From NCBI RefSeq assembly GCF_014649755.1, contig NZ_BMTQ01000005.1:523761-587760 (forward strand): DNA of 64,000 bases, in the 5' to 3' direction. This stretch comes from Streptomyces litmocidini (GTDB lineage Bacteria; Actinomycetota; Actinomycetes; Streptomycetales; Streptomycetaceae). Each line of letters starts with the position of its first letter. The stretch's first letter is position 1. The notes under the pieces were generated by a model that ran no database searches, was not told the DNA's origin, and saw only the letters and a list, made by a program, of their open reading frames with translations. Below are positions 27,534 to 35,007 of the stretch, in pieces. The position numbers and the translations under genes are program-made.

Positions 27534-29144
27534 TCAGGCTTCCCAGGGCCAGGACGCATCCCGCCCGGCTTCCAGTAGCGGCACCATCCTGAACGCGGCA
27601 TCGGTCAGGCCGCCGAACGTGTGCCGGTTCGCGCTCCCGGACGGCCCGTGCCCGGCCTGGTAGCCAGCCAGGTTCCAGGTGTACACCGGCACGCTGGCCG
27701 GGACCTGTGCGGTGGGGTCTCCGTAGTAGCTGTACGAGGCCTGCTCGTCGGTGACGATCAGGACCCGGTCGTGGCCACGGTAGTGGGCTCGGACCGCCTC
27801 GGTGGTGTTCGTGCCGCCGAGGTCGTGGAAGCGCTCCAGGACGCGCAGGACCGACTCACCCTTCCCGAGCGGCACCAGTCGGCTGGTCGTACCGAACTCC
27901 ACCAGGTCGGCCTGCTCCGCGCGCGCGGCGACCGCCGTGCCGAACACCGCGGCGGAGTCGGCCCGGTTCAGCTGGGTGCGCTCCGAGAGCCCGCCGAACA
28001 TCGACCCCGACCGGTCCACCAGGACCAGCGTCCGTCCCGGCAGCGCCGGTACGCTCGCGAGCGAGTAGCCCAGCGCCTTCTCCAGCGCGTGACCCCAGCG
28101 CAGCGACGGGGCGTGCTTGTACGCGGCCAGGAACCGGAACGGGAACTGTCGCGAGCGCGCCACCTCCTGCGGGTCGGACAGCCGCTTCGCGACCTGCTCG
28201 GCGATGTCGTCAGAGACGCCCGCCTCGTCGAAGTTCCGCAGGTTCCGCAGCAGGGCCATGTACCCCATGGACGGGATGATCGCCTCCCAGGCCTCCTTGT
28301 CCATGGGGCCCTGCAACCACCCGGCGAGGGCCTCCCACGTCATCCCGGCGTGGTTCAGGAACTCGGCGGCGTCCGGTCGGCGCAGCAGTTGGCGGCGCTT
28401 GTCGGTGTCCCACTCGCTGATGGCGGCGCGGGTGTGGAGAAGCTGCAGGGACTCGGGGATCGGCTTGTCGCGGTTGTGGCGGCGGTCGATGGCGTGCCCG
28501 AACAGGTCGCCCTGCCACAGGGCCTTCGGCGTGGGGTGAACGAGCTCGACGACGTCACCGAAGCGGTAGCCCTTGCCGGCGGTGTCGTACTTCAGCAGGG
28601 ACCGCTCGGTGTAGAGCGAGCCGAGGGCGTCCTCGATGCCGCGCTTGAGCGGCTTGGGGATGGCCCGGCCGTAGCGGGACGTCCAGTAGGCGAGGAGCTC
28701 GCCGGGCTCGTCGGCGCGCTGGAGAACGGAGCCGATGACGCGGCGGTTCCAGCCCGCGTCCTGCTGCTCGATGGCGACCTGGTGACCGAGGCCGCTGTCG
28801 CCCTTCGCCGCGGCGAGGCGGGCGTAGGCGAACTCGGCGGCGCCGACGATGGACGCGGTGCGCATGTTGCCGGGGCCGCGGAGCCAAGCCAGGAGTCCGG
28901 CGGTCCATGCGGGGTCCTCGACGGCAAGCTGCCGGACGAGGGCGGTGTAGCGGTCGTCGCGCTGGCCGCCGGTCTCGTAGAAGGTGTCCTGGCCGACCAT
29001 GTTGGCGACGGCGAGGAGGAACAGCTCGGAGCGGCTGTCGCGGAGGTGGCCGGCACCACCCTCGTGGGTACGGGTGCGCTCGCCGGTCGTGGCGACGGGA
29101 GAGCTGACGGCCGGACGGGTGCCGCGACTGTTGAAGCGGGTCAT
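27534..29144 (-). CDS. rsr: Ro60/Rsr orthologue (TROVE + vWA domain Y RNA-binding protein)
   Basis: 536 residues, the normal size of Ro60 (~525-540). Residues ~35-360 form the HEAT-repeat TROVE ring, with Ro60-like blocks such as RTASIVGAAEFAYARL, GDVVELVHPTPKALWQGDLF, LNHAGMTWEALAGW and MGYMALLRNLRNF. Residues ~370-536 are a vWA domain with an intact MIDAS: DRSGSM (Asp377, Ser379, Ser381), a Thr near 445 and Asp466 in VTDEQ. Ro60 binds Y RNAs on its outer surface and structured or misfolded RNA 3' ends in its ring; bacterial Rsr can tether PNPase. The gene lies directly downstream of two Y RNA genes. ATG 29144 (GAGGGG 7 bp upstream) is preferred over GTG 29159. Confidence 0.95.
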   Translation of the reverse strand: MTRFNSRGTRPAVSSPVATTGERTRTHEGGAGHLRDSRSELFLLAVANMVGQDTFYETGGQRDDRYTALVRQLAVEDPAWTAGLLAWLRGPGNMRTASIVGAAEFAYARLAAAKGDSGLGHQVAIEQQDAGWNRRVIGSVLQRADEPGELLAYWTSRYGRAIPKPLKRGIEDALGSLYTERSLLKYDTAGKGYRFGDVVELVHPTPKALWQGDLFGHAIDRRHNRDKPIPESLQLLHTRAAISEWDTDKRRQLLRRPDAAEFLNHAGMTWEALAGWLQGPMDKEAWEAIIPSMGYMALLRNLRNFDEAGVSDDIAEQVAKRLSDPQEVARSRQFPFRFLAAYKHAPSLRWGHALEKALGYSLASVPALPGRTLVLVDRSGSMFGGLSERTQLNRADSAAVFGTAVAARAEQADLVEFGTTSRLVPLGKGESVLRVLERFHDLGGTNTTEAVRAHYRGHDRVLIVTDEQASYSYYGDPTAQVPASVPVYTWNLAGYQAGHGPSGSANRHTFGGLTDAAFRMVPLLEAGRDASWPWEA

Positions 29145-29147
29145 GAA

Positions 29148-29168
29148 AAAGCCCCTCACGTGGAGGGG
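29148..29168 (-). promoter_or_regulatory. Hairpin overlapping the Ro60 ribosome binding site, followed by CTTTTTC
   Basis: On the minus strand CCCCTC-CACGT-GAGGGG folds into a 6-bp stem whose 3' arm is the Shine-Dalgarno sequence. It is followed at once by CTTTTTC, as in an intrinsic terminator. It may release the Y RNA 3' end and limit Ro60 translation, coupling RNA and protein levels. Confidence 0.5.
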
Positions 29169-29179
29169 AGGGCAGCAGT

Positions 29180-29326
29180 GGGGTGCCCGAGATCAAGGTC
29201 GGCGACGGGGACAAAGTGCTCTGGGCCGCTGAGCTACCTTCGACCGCATGGGTCGATGGCCGGGATTCGAACCCGGGTCTCTCTCTTAGCAGGAGAAGTA
29301 TCCGTCGCCTTCGCACCGGGCACCCC
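29180..29326 (-). ncRNA. yrlA: YrlA-type Y RNA with permuted tRNA-like domain
   Basis: ~147 nt ending 36 nt before the Ro60 start codon. Outer stem: 10 perfect pairs (29317-29326 with 29180-29189). Internal loop: GTGCGAA opposite an 11-nt strand containing CCTTGATCT, matching the Ro60-binding bulge of Y RNAs (CGAAGG / CUUGA). Inner stem: 8 perfect pairs (29302-29309 with 29201-29208). Inside, in transcript order: hairpin with loop CTGCTAA (29281-29297); a perfect T arm CCGGG-TTCGAAT-CCCGG (29260-29276); a 7-bp acceptor-like stem with one mismatch, extended by 2 bp and capped by CATGC; then U8-A9 and a D arm GCTC-AGCGGCCCA-GAGC (29218-29234). There is no CCA end, as in known YrlA tRNA mimics. 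Confidence 0.9.
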
Positions 29327-29331
29327 CAATG

Positions 29332-29408
29332 CTGTGCCTCCCGAGATCAATGTCGGCTGCGGTGTTTTCACCAGAAGAAGTAACCGCGGCCAGCGCACCG
29401 GGAGGTGC
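29332..29408 (-). ncRNA. Second, minimal Y RNA without tRNA-like domain (YrlB-like)
   Basis: ~75 nt, immediately upstream of yrlA. Outer stem CCTCCCG/CGGGAGG (29399-29405 with 29337-29343). Internal loop GTGCGCT opposite GACATTGATCT, almost the same as in the first Y RNA. Inner stem GGC-GCGGT/ACCGC-GCC with one mismatch (29383-29391 with 29355-29363). Terminal loop of ~19 nt. It keeps the Ro60-binding part and lacks the tRNA module. Confidence 0.7.
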
Positions 29409-29411
29409 ATG

Positions 29412-29429
29412 AAGTTGTGGGGCCAACTT
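29412..29429. promoter_or_regulatory. Inverted repeat upstream of the Y RNA pair
   Basis: AAGTTG-TGGGGC-CAACTT is a perfect 6-bp inverted repeat just upstream of the short Y RNA. It could be an operator or a 5' hairpin of the transcript. No good -35/-10 pair could be fixed between here and the terminator at 29483; TTGCGC-N17-TAATCC (minus strand) is the best candidate. Confidence 0.35.
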
Positions 29430-29482
29430 TAGCCGAAGTGGCTGATAGTGCACAGGGATTACCGATATCAGTTGGCTAGCGC

Positions 29483-29518
29483 AAAATTGCCCCTCCCTCG
29501 CCATAGCGAAGGAGGGGC
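29483..29518 (-). terminator. Terminator of the late (virion/lysis) operon
   Basis: A long stem (GCCCCTCC/GGAGGGGC plus an inner TCGC/GCGA) is followed on the minus strand by AATTTT. It directly follows the last late gene (stop at 29523) and insulates the Y RNA/Ro60 module from it. Confidence 0.8.
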
Positions 29519-29522
29519 GTTG

Positions 29523-29651
29523 TCAGCTCTCGGGGTGCGGTTCCGGCTCGGGCTGTGGCTCAAGGACGCCCATGTCGACGAGGGTCTCGGCGTCCGCGAC
29601 CGACAGGTCGACGAGCGGCTGCACGGGCTGGTCGGGAGAGCTATCGGTCAC
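29523..29651 (-). CDS. Small acidic protein at the end of the late operon
   Basis: 42 residues, acidic, ending in alternating P/E residues. A GTG start overlaps the stop of the upstream gene by 4 bp (GTGA), indicating translational coupling. It shows no domain. Confidence 0.6.
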   Translation of the reverse strand: MTDSSPDQPVQPLVDLSVADAETLVDMGVLEPQPEPEPHPES

Positions 29652-29965
29652 TTCACGCGCTCCTTAGCCTGCGCACGGACGATGAGTAGGGTCCGCTGCA
29701 GCATGAGCGCCGCGACGGCCAGCAGGACCACAGTGCGCATGCCCCGCAGCACGACCGCAGGGCAGCCCGTCGGCCAGAGGGTGATGAGCATCGTATAGAG
29801 GCACAGGCCGCCCACAGCGCCGGCGAACAGCATGAGGTTGCGGCCCACGTCCGACTTCCACCACGGCGCCCGCAGGTGGTAGACGAGCGCGCACACGCAG
29901 CACGTCAGGAACGCGAGGGCGGACGCGCCCACGTTGATCCACTGGTCGACGGTCAGGTCAGGCAT
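29648..29965 (-). CDS. Membrane protein of the lysis region (holin candidate)
   Basis: 105 residues with three hydrophobic segments (about 13-30, 42-60 and 72-92) and a charged C terminus. Size and position downstream of the endolysin fit a holin or anti-holin. It starts at ATG 29965, overlapping the previous gene's stop. Confidence 0.7.
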   Translation of the reverse strand: MPDLTVDQWINVGASALAFLTCCVCALVYHLRAPWWKSDVGRNLMLFAGAVGGLCLYTMLITLWPTGCPAVVLRGMRTVVLLAVAALMLQRTLLIVRAQAKERVK

Positions 29966-30176
29966 CGGGCACCCCCCGGTACGCGGCGGCGATCCTCTCC
30001 GCGAAATGGTTCTCGTACCGGGCCGCGCGCAGGAGCCGGGCGGTTTCCTCGACCTCGGGCCGGCGCTCCTCGGCGGCGATCCGGTCCCGCTGGGCGCGGG
30101 CCAGGGCCCCACTCGCGGCTCGCTGCCCCGGGGTGGAGCGGCGCTTACGTGTCAGGCGCTTCAGCCAGCTCAGCAT
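29958..30176 (-). CDS. Small basic cytoplasmic protein of the lysis region
   Basis: 72 residues, strongly basic N terminus (KRLTRKRR), then a helical Ala/Glu/Arg segment. It overlaps both neighbours, so it is coupled to them. The function is unknown. Confidence 0.65.
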   Translation of the reverse strand: MLSWLKRLTRKRRSTPGQRAASGALARAQRDRIAAEERRPEVEETARLLRAARYENHFAERIAAAYRGVPDA

Positions 30177-30441
30177 CGGCCACCTCCCCGGGCTTCGGCA
30201 GCGAGGTGAGCACGTGGCCTGCCGTGCGGGACAGTTCGAGGAGCTCGGTGACCTGCTCCCGCTCGGCCTGCCGCGCCGCCTCGGACTCCATGTGCGCGGC
30301 CCGCCAGGTGTCCCGTTCGTCCCGCATGTCCTGCAGGGTGGAGCGGGGCACGAGCCGGCCGGTCAGGACGAGGAGGACGACGAGGGCGAGGAGCCCGGAC
30401 AGGCTCATGTTGGTGGGGGTGAAACCCAGGATCTCGGTCAC
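30145..30441 (-). CDS. Single-TM protein with coiled-coil tail (lysis accessory candidate)
   Basis: 98 residues. One N-terminal membrane segment (LSGLLALVVLLVL) is followed by a long charged helix rich in E/R (RDERDTWRAAHMESEAARQ). This N-in, helix-out layout is typical of spanin-like or holin-accessory proteins in actinophages. The start is GTG 30441 after a GGGGGAG sequence. It overlaps the next gene by 32 bp. Confidence 0.65.
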   Translation of the reverse strand: MTEILGFTPTNMSLSGLLALVVLLVLTGRLVPRSTLQDMRDERDTWRAAHMESEAARQAEREQVTELLELSRTAGHVLTSLPKPGEVADAELAEAPDT

Positions 30442-30482
30442 GGCCGCTTCTCCCCCTTGAGGTGGATTGGGCACGGGCAAGG

Positions 30483-30854
30483 TCAGGCGCCCGCCTTGAC
30501 CGGGCTGCGCTGCTCGATCGCGAGCGGGCCGACGGGGGCGGTGACCTCGCGGTGGATGAGGAGGGCCACAGTGCCCTCGACGGCGGCCATCCACAAAGAC
30601 TGGGTCTCAGCGTCTATGTGCAGCCCGAAGGCCAGGAAGAGCGCGAGCGCGCCCTGCGCGAGGTTCACGATCGCGGCCCCGACGGCGCCGGTCTTCAGCA
30701 CGATCGCGGTGACGAGCGCCACGGCCAGGGACAGGACGGCCATGATGGCGCCCTGCTGTGCGGCCGAGACGTCGAGACCGTAGGCAGCCGACAACTTCAG
30801 GGCGATGGCCACGAGGGCCAGGATGTAGACGGGTTCGCGTCCGAAGATTCTCAT
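30483..30854 (-). CDS. Holin-like membrane protein
   Basis: 123 residues, with three hydrophobic segments (about 8-24, 32-55 and 60-80). Size and location directly after the endolysin gene make it the best holin candidate. Holins permeabilise the membrane for endolysin release; the family cannot be named from sequence alone. Confidence 0.75.
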   Translation of the reverse strand: MRIFGREPVYILALVAIALKLSAAYGLDVSAAQQGAIMAVLSLAVALVTAIVLKTGAVGAAIVNLAQGALALFLAFGLHIDAETQSLWMAAVEGTVALLIHREVTAPVGPLAIEQRSPVKAGA

Positions 30855-30870
30855 GGGTGATCCGTTCTGG

Positions 30871-31692
30871 TCAGGAGTTGGTGGGGCCGGTGACGTCGAC
30901 GGACACCTTCACGACGGCGTCGGCGATGGCCTTCTCGACGGCGGCGACGACCGTGGCAGTGTCGACATCGTCGCCGAGCTGCCCGGCGAGCGCCTTGATC
31001 GCGGCGGTCTGCGCGGAGACCTGCGCGGTCAGGTTGTTGAGCAGGGCCCAGGCGTCGAGGGTGCCCTTGCCCCTGTAGTCCCAGCCCTTGTAGGGCACGA
31101 GCGCCTTGTGGAGCTCGGCGAGCTGCTTGGCCTGCGTGGCGTCCATGTCGGGTTCCTCCTGCTGTCCGTTCGCGCGGGCTACGATGCCCGGGAAGACGAT
31201 CTCCTTGAACTGCTTGATGCGAGCGGCGCCCGGGCAGGCGGTGCCCGAGACGGCCCACTCCGGGTACAGCGCGTGGTAACCGAAGCCGGGGTCATCCCAC
31301 GAGCGGCAGATCCGCAGCGGAATGCCGTGGGTCTGGTGAGCCCAGACGCCGACGTTGATCAGCTCCTCGATCTGCGCCGGTGTCCACGGGTCGGTGTGCT
31401 CGAGGTTCGAGGCGCTCTCGAGAGAAATGGCGCCCGTGCCGTCGGCGCGAAGGTTCGCCCGGTAGTTCGCGTCGGCCCGAGTCTGCGTTCCGATGAACTG
31501 ACCCAGGCTGCCGTCGAAGTCGAGCCCGAAGTGGCTTTCCAGGTTCGTCGAGTCGCGCCAGTACTCGTAGATACGGCGCTCGTCCCAGGGGGCGGCGATG
31601 CTGTGGAAGATGAACTGCGTCGGCCTGATGGCCGGCTGGGAGTCCGACTCCGGTTGCAGCTCCAGCTTGATGGCACCGGGGTACCAGGCCAT
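30871..31692 (-). CDS. Endolysin: N-acetylmuramoyl-L-alanine amidase
   Basis: 273 residues. Residues ~20-165 form an Amidase_2/PGRP fold with zinc ligands His30 (FIFHS), His140 and Cys153 (GTACPG). The enzyme cleaves the amide bond between muramic acid and the peptide stem. A linker (QQEEPDMD) leads to a C-terminal ~80-residue helical region resembling the end of other Streptomyces phage lysins, perhaps a coiled-coil cell-wall or multimerisation segment. ATG 31692 follows GGAGG. Confidence 0.9.
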   Translation of the reverse strand: MAWYPGAIKLELQPESDSQPAIRPTQFIFHSIAAPWDERRIYEYWRDSTNLESHFGLDFDGSLGQFIGTQTRADANYRANLRADGTGAISLESASNLEHTDPWTPAQIEELINVGVWAHQTHGIPLRICRSWDDPGFGYHALYPEWAVSGTACPGAARIKQFKEIVFPGIVARANGQQEEPDMDATQAKQLAELHKALVPYKGWDYRGKGTLDAWALLNNLTAQVSAQTAAIKALAGQLGDDVDTATVVAAVEKAIADAVVKVSVDVTGPTNS

Positions 31693-31754
31693 GAGGCCTC
31701 CATACATGACGAAAGCCCCGGCCGACGGCTCGGGGCGTGCGGGGTGGTCAGGGG

Positions 31755-32255
31755 TCAGGTGGCGGATTCGTATGTGCCGGTAATGCGGAGTTCGTTGCCG
31801 CTGGCCCAGGCGAACGGGGTGGTCGCGGCCACGGACGACAGGTTCGAGACGGATGCCGATGCCGGGAAGAACGGGCTGGTGCCCGTGGCGCTGGGGCTGA
31901 TGACGACCTGCCCCGGGAAGCGGCTGCCGCCGAGGGCCTGCGCCACGCCGATGCGGCTGCCGGACGAGGCCGCGGCCGCGAACGGCAGCGTGAGGGACCA
32001 GGCGCCGGAACCGTAGGTGGTCGTCGAGCCCATGGTCAGGTCAATCTGGAAGTTGACCAGCCGGCCGATCTTCCGGTGCTTGCCGACAATCGTTCCGTTG
32101 CCGAGGACCGGGTTCGTGGTGGCTGCCGTCCAGGTCGGCGTGTACGCGGTCCATGCCGCCAGCAGGTCGGTGAACTGGTCGCGGATCTCAGCGTTCATGT
32201 AGGCCGCGGTCACGACCTCACCGACAACCCACGTGCGGGGTACAGCAAGAGCCAT
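31755..32255 (-). CDS. Minor tail/fibre-like protein
   Basis: 166 residues. The start W-V-V-G-E-V-V-T-A-A-Y-M-N-A-E-I-R-D-Q is the conserved N terminus of short actinophage tail-fibre-like proteins, followed by a β-rich Thr/Ser/Gly body. It probably contacts the host surface. It lies between the lectin-bearing tail protein and the lysin. Confidence 0.75.
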   Translation of the reverse strand: MALAVPRTWVVGEVVTAAYMNAEIRDQFTDLLAAWTAYTPTWTAATTNPVLGNGTIVGKHRKIGRLVNFQIDLTMGSTTTYGSGAWSLTLPFAAAASSGSRIGVAQALGGSRFPGQVVISPSATGTSPFFPASASVSNLSSVAATTPFAWASGNELRITGTYESAT

Positions 32256-32258
32256 GGG

Positions 32259-32651
32259 TCAGACCTCCAGAGTTGGGAACACGGGGTCAGCTACCGCCCA
32301 CCAGTTCCGCTCGATGACGGGCAGGGCGGCGAGCGACTCCTCGACGGCATCGATGTCTGCAGGGAAAACGAGCGACCACCAGCCGGCGCCGCACACCACG
32401 CACCACATGCGCGGGTCGGCAGGCGTGACAATCTGCGCGGAGCCACAGGTACAGTCGGCCACCCACCTGCTGTGGTTGATCCGGGCGTACAGCTCGCCTG
32501 CCTGGGCGGCCGGGTCGGTGGTGATGCGCCGCTGCTGGTGGTGCTCGGTCCAGCGGATCACTCGTTCCGCCGGGGCATCCCCGTCCCAAGCAGCAGGGTC
32601 GAGGGTGGGCGGGGGACGGTAGAAGTCCTCCGCCCTGGTGATCGCTCCCAT
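32259..32651 (-). CDS. Hypothetical virion-region protein with zinc knuckle
   Basis: 130 residues. Cysteine pairs C-T-C-G and C-V-V-C-G are spaced ~25 residues apart, like a zinc ribbon. It is placed within the tail gene block, with the small gaps of a single transcript. The function is unknown. Confidence 0.7.
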   Translation of the reverse strand: MGAITRAEDFYRPPPTLDPAAWDGDAPAERVIRWTEHHQQRRITTDPAAQAGELYARINHSRWVADCTCGSAQIVTPADPRMWCVVCGAGWWSLVFPADIDAVEESLAALPVIERNWWAVADPVFPTLEV

Positions 32652-32661
32652 GGGAGTCCTC

Positions 32662-35007
32662 TCAGTAGGCGAGGCGAGTCGTGCTGCCCAGGACCGAGTA
32701 GGTGGAGTCGTCGAGGACCCACACGCTGTCGGTGTCCGAGCGGCTTACGTGGAAGTCGAGGAAGTGACGGTTCTGCAGGATGCGCTCGGTGTAGCCCTCC
32801 GCCGTCACGGTCACCGTGGACGCCATGGCCTGGCTCGGCAGAGTCGTGACGGTCATGACGCTGGAGATGTCCGCGTCGAGCAGAGCCCGGTACGTAGTGA
32901 CCCCGAGGGTGGAGGCTTCGACAGGGAGCTGCCGCATCTCCGGCAGAGGGTCGGCATATCGGATGATCGCCCACGTCGCGGCGTCGATCACCGCAGAGTC
33001 CGACGTCTTGAGGACGTCGAGCTGTTCCTCGTACACGCCGTAGAGGCTGATCGAGTCGGCGTCCTGGATCCGCTGCGTGGCTCCGCCCGGCCTGCTCGCG
33101 GTGATCAGGTTGATCAGCTTCTGGTCATCGTCGGAGAATTCCACGCCGGGTGTCTCCAGGTCGGAGTAGGCGAGGGTCACCGTGCTGGCCGGGTTGTAGC
33201 GGACCGTCCTCGCCTGGAACACCAGCTGAGCCGAGGCCCGGTCGGCGAACAGCTTCCCGCCCTCCGTGCGCTCCACGTCCCGCATGTGGGACAGCGGACT
33301 CGCCCCCAGCTCGCCCTGCGACGCGACCGTCGAGAACGTGCCGGACGTGACGACCCCGGGGATCTTCACATATGACGCAAGGCGGGTCATGCGGGCATCC
33401 GCCGTCTCGCCCGACTTGCCGGTGGTACCGACGCCGTAGTGGTCGACGATGTCGGCGGTCGCGGGGCCGGCGCCGTTGACGACGTAGGCGGCAACGTGGC
33501 TGATGGTGCCCACCCACAGGCTGGTGCCGGTCTCGGTGGCGCCGATGGTCAGGACGAGGCGGTCCTGCCACGTGCTCGTAGCCACGGAGTACTGAACGCC
33601 ATCGACCCAAACCTTCTGTGCAGCCTCGTCCCATACGAGTTGGTGGATCGTCGAGTCGGCGAGGTTCGGGGTGGCGAGGGTGTAGGTCGTCGGCCCGACC
33701 GAGAAGAACTCGGTAACCTGCAGCTTCCCTGTGCCGGACTCCAGAAGGAAGCGGATCCCGCTGTCGAAAGCGGGGGTGGCCCCGGATGACCACGTCATGA
33801 TGGTCCGGCCGCTGGTGCCCGTATTGAACCAGCATTCGTAGATCTGGGTTCCCGGGATCGGCGTGCCAGTCGCTCCGCTGGAGGTCAGCAGAGGCGACAC
33901 GCTGCACCGCAGGTACTTGCCGTCCGTCGCCGACGCCGGGGCGAACAGCGGTGCGCCCAGGCCGTCGGACGACGCCCCGACCCCGGCCGCGAACGTGAGC
34001 GTCCCACCAGCCCCGGACTGCCCGATCGTCATCGAGGGCCGCGAGTACCCCGACTGATCCCCAGCTGTCGCGGACGACTCCGGCTCGGACAGCGGGTAGT
34101 ACAGCTGGGCCCCGTCGGACTGGATCTCCTCGACCAACATCGGGCCCAGCGCCGGCCGCCTTGACGTCCACTTCAGCATGTCGCTCGCGGTGATCTGCGC
34201 CTGCGAGTACAGGCCCTCCCAGCTCATCGGCCAGGACGTGGCCATCCCGTAGAAGCGAGTGTGATGCGTGGCCGGAGTCGACGACCAGGCGGTCGGCGTG
34301 GATCCCTGTTCGACCTGGGCCTCGTCCATCCACACGAAGTCGCCCGCGGACGGTGACGTCGTGGTCGTGGTGATCCGCAGCAGATGGGAGGCCGCAGTCG
34401 TGGTCCATGTGACGGAGATCCGCTGGAACGTTCCGGTCAGTGTCGACGCGGCGCCGACGGTGGTGCCGTCGACGTCGAGCCGGACCGCCGGATCTCCGGC
34501 CGGCACCCACACGTAGACCGACGCCGTGTACGACACGCCCACCGTAAGCCCGTACAGCTGGCAAGCCACCACGCCGCCGGTCCCCGCGGTTGCCCACGCG
34601 ATCTTCAGCGCGTTCGTCCCAGACTTCACGTGAGCCGCGTCCAGTCCGACGCTGGCAGGCGCGGCTCCGGCGACTGCGGTCCAGCTCCCGTCATTGGTCT
34701 CGAAGCCCGGTTGGGTCAGGAAGTTGATCCCGCCCAGCACGGTCGTGATTACCCTGATCGGTGCGTTCCGGCGGACGTTCGGGTAGTACGGCGATGACGC
34801 GTTTCCGGGCGTGAACCGTCCATCCGAGTTGTCAACGGCCACGGACAAAGTCCCGGTCTGCGTGTCCGACAGCTCATCCCCCGCTCCGCGGCCGATGGAG
34901 ATTCCCTCGCTGTCGGACAACGCGATGTACCGGGTGATGTCGGTCCACGCGATGTCCGATGCGATCGGCGAGTACCCGAACCCGCACTGCACGGTCACTC
35001 TGCTCAT
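32662..35007 (-). CDS. Tail protein with LamG-like lectin domain (distal tail/receptor-binding candidate)
   Basis: 781 residues. The first ~75 residues (V-T-V-Q-C-G-F-G-Y, then DNSDGRFTPGN) match the N-terminal part of actinophage distal tail proteins. Residues ~95-215 look like a carbohydrate-binding module, and a LamG/concanavalin-type domain follows in the middle (Y-E-C-W-F-N-T-G, then W-D-E-A-A-Q-K-V-W-V-D-G). It starts with an ATGA overlap on the tape-measure stop. Its role would be baseplate structure and cell-wall glycan binding. Confidence 0.8.
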   Translation of the reverse strand: MSRVTVQCGFGYSPIASDIAWTDITRYIALSDSEGISIGRGAGDELSDTQTGTLSVAVDNSDGRFTPGNASSPYYPNVRRNAPIRVITTVLGGINFLTQPGFETNDGSWTAVAGAAPASVGLDAAHVKSGTNALKIAWATAGTGGVVACQLYGLTVGVSYTASVYVWVPAGDPAVRLDVDGTTVGAASTLTGTFQRISVTWTTTAASHLLRITTTTTSPSAGDFVWMDEAQVEQGSTPTAWSSTPATHHTRFYGMATSWPMSWEGLYSQAQITASDMLKWTSRRPALGPMLVEEIQSDGAQLYYPLSEPESSATAGDQSGYSRPSMTIGQSGAGGTLTFAAGVGASSDGLGAPLFAPASATDGKYLRCSVSPLLTSSGATGTPIPGTQIYECWFNTGTSGRTIMTWSSGATPAFDSGIRFLLESGTGKLQVTEFFSVGPTTYTLATPNLADSTIHQLVWDEAAQKVWVDGVQYSVATSTWQDRLVLTIGATETGTSLWVGTISHVAAYVVNGAGPATADIVDHYGVGTTGKSGETADARMTRLASYVKIPGVVTSGTFSTVASQGELGASPLSHMRDVERTEGGKLFADRASAQLVFQARTVRYNPASTVTLAYSDLETPGVEFSDDDQKLINLITASRPGGATQRIQDADSISLYGVYEEQLDVLKTSDSAVIDAATWAIIRYADPLPEMRQLPVEASTLGVTTYRALLDADISSVMTVTTLPSQAMASTVTVTAEGYTERILQNRHFLDFHVSRSDTDSVWVLDDSTYSVLGSTTRLAY

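Noticed and set aside
25940..29144. Integrase or excisionase at the left end
   Set aside because: None of the left-end proteins carries tyrosine or serine recombinase motifs; the gene is expected at the right border.
29201..29309. Ordinary tRNA gene
   Set aside because: T arm and D arm are canonical but in reverse order, joined by a capped acceptor stem, with no CCA-ready 3' end. The whole is enclosed in Ro60-binding stems, so a Y RNA is the better reading.
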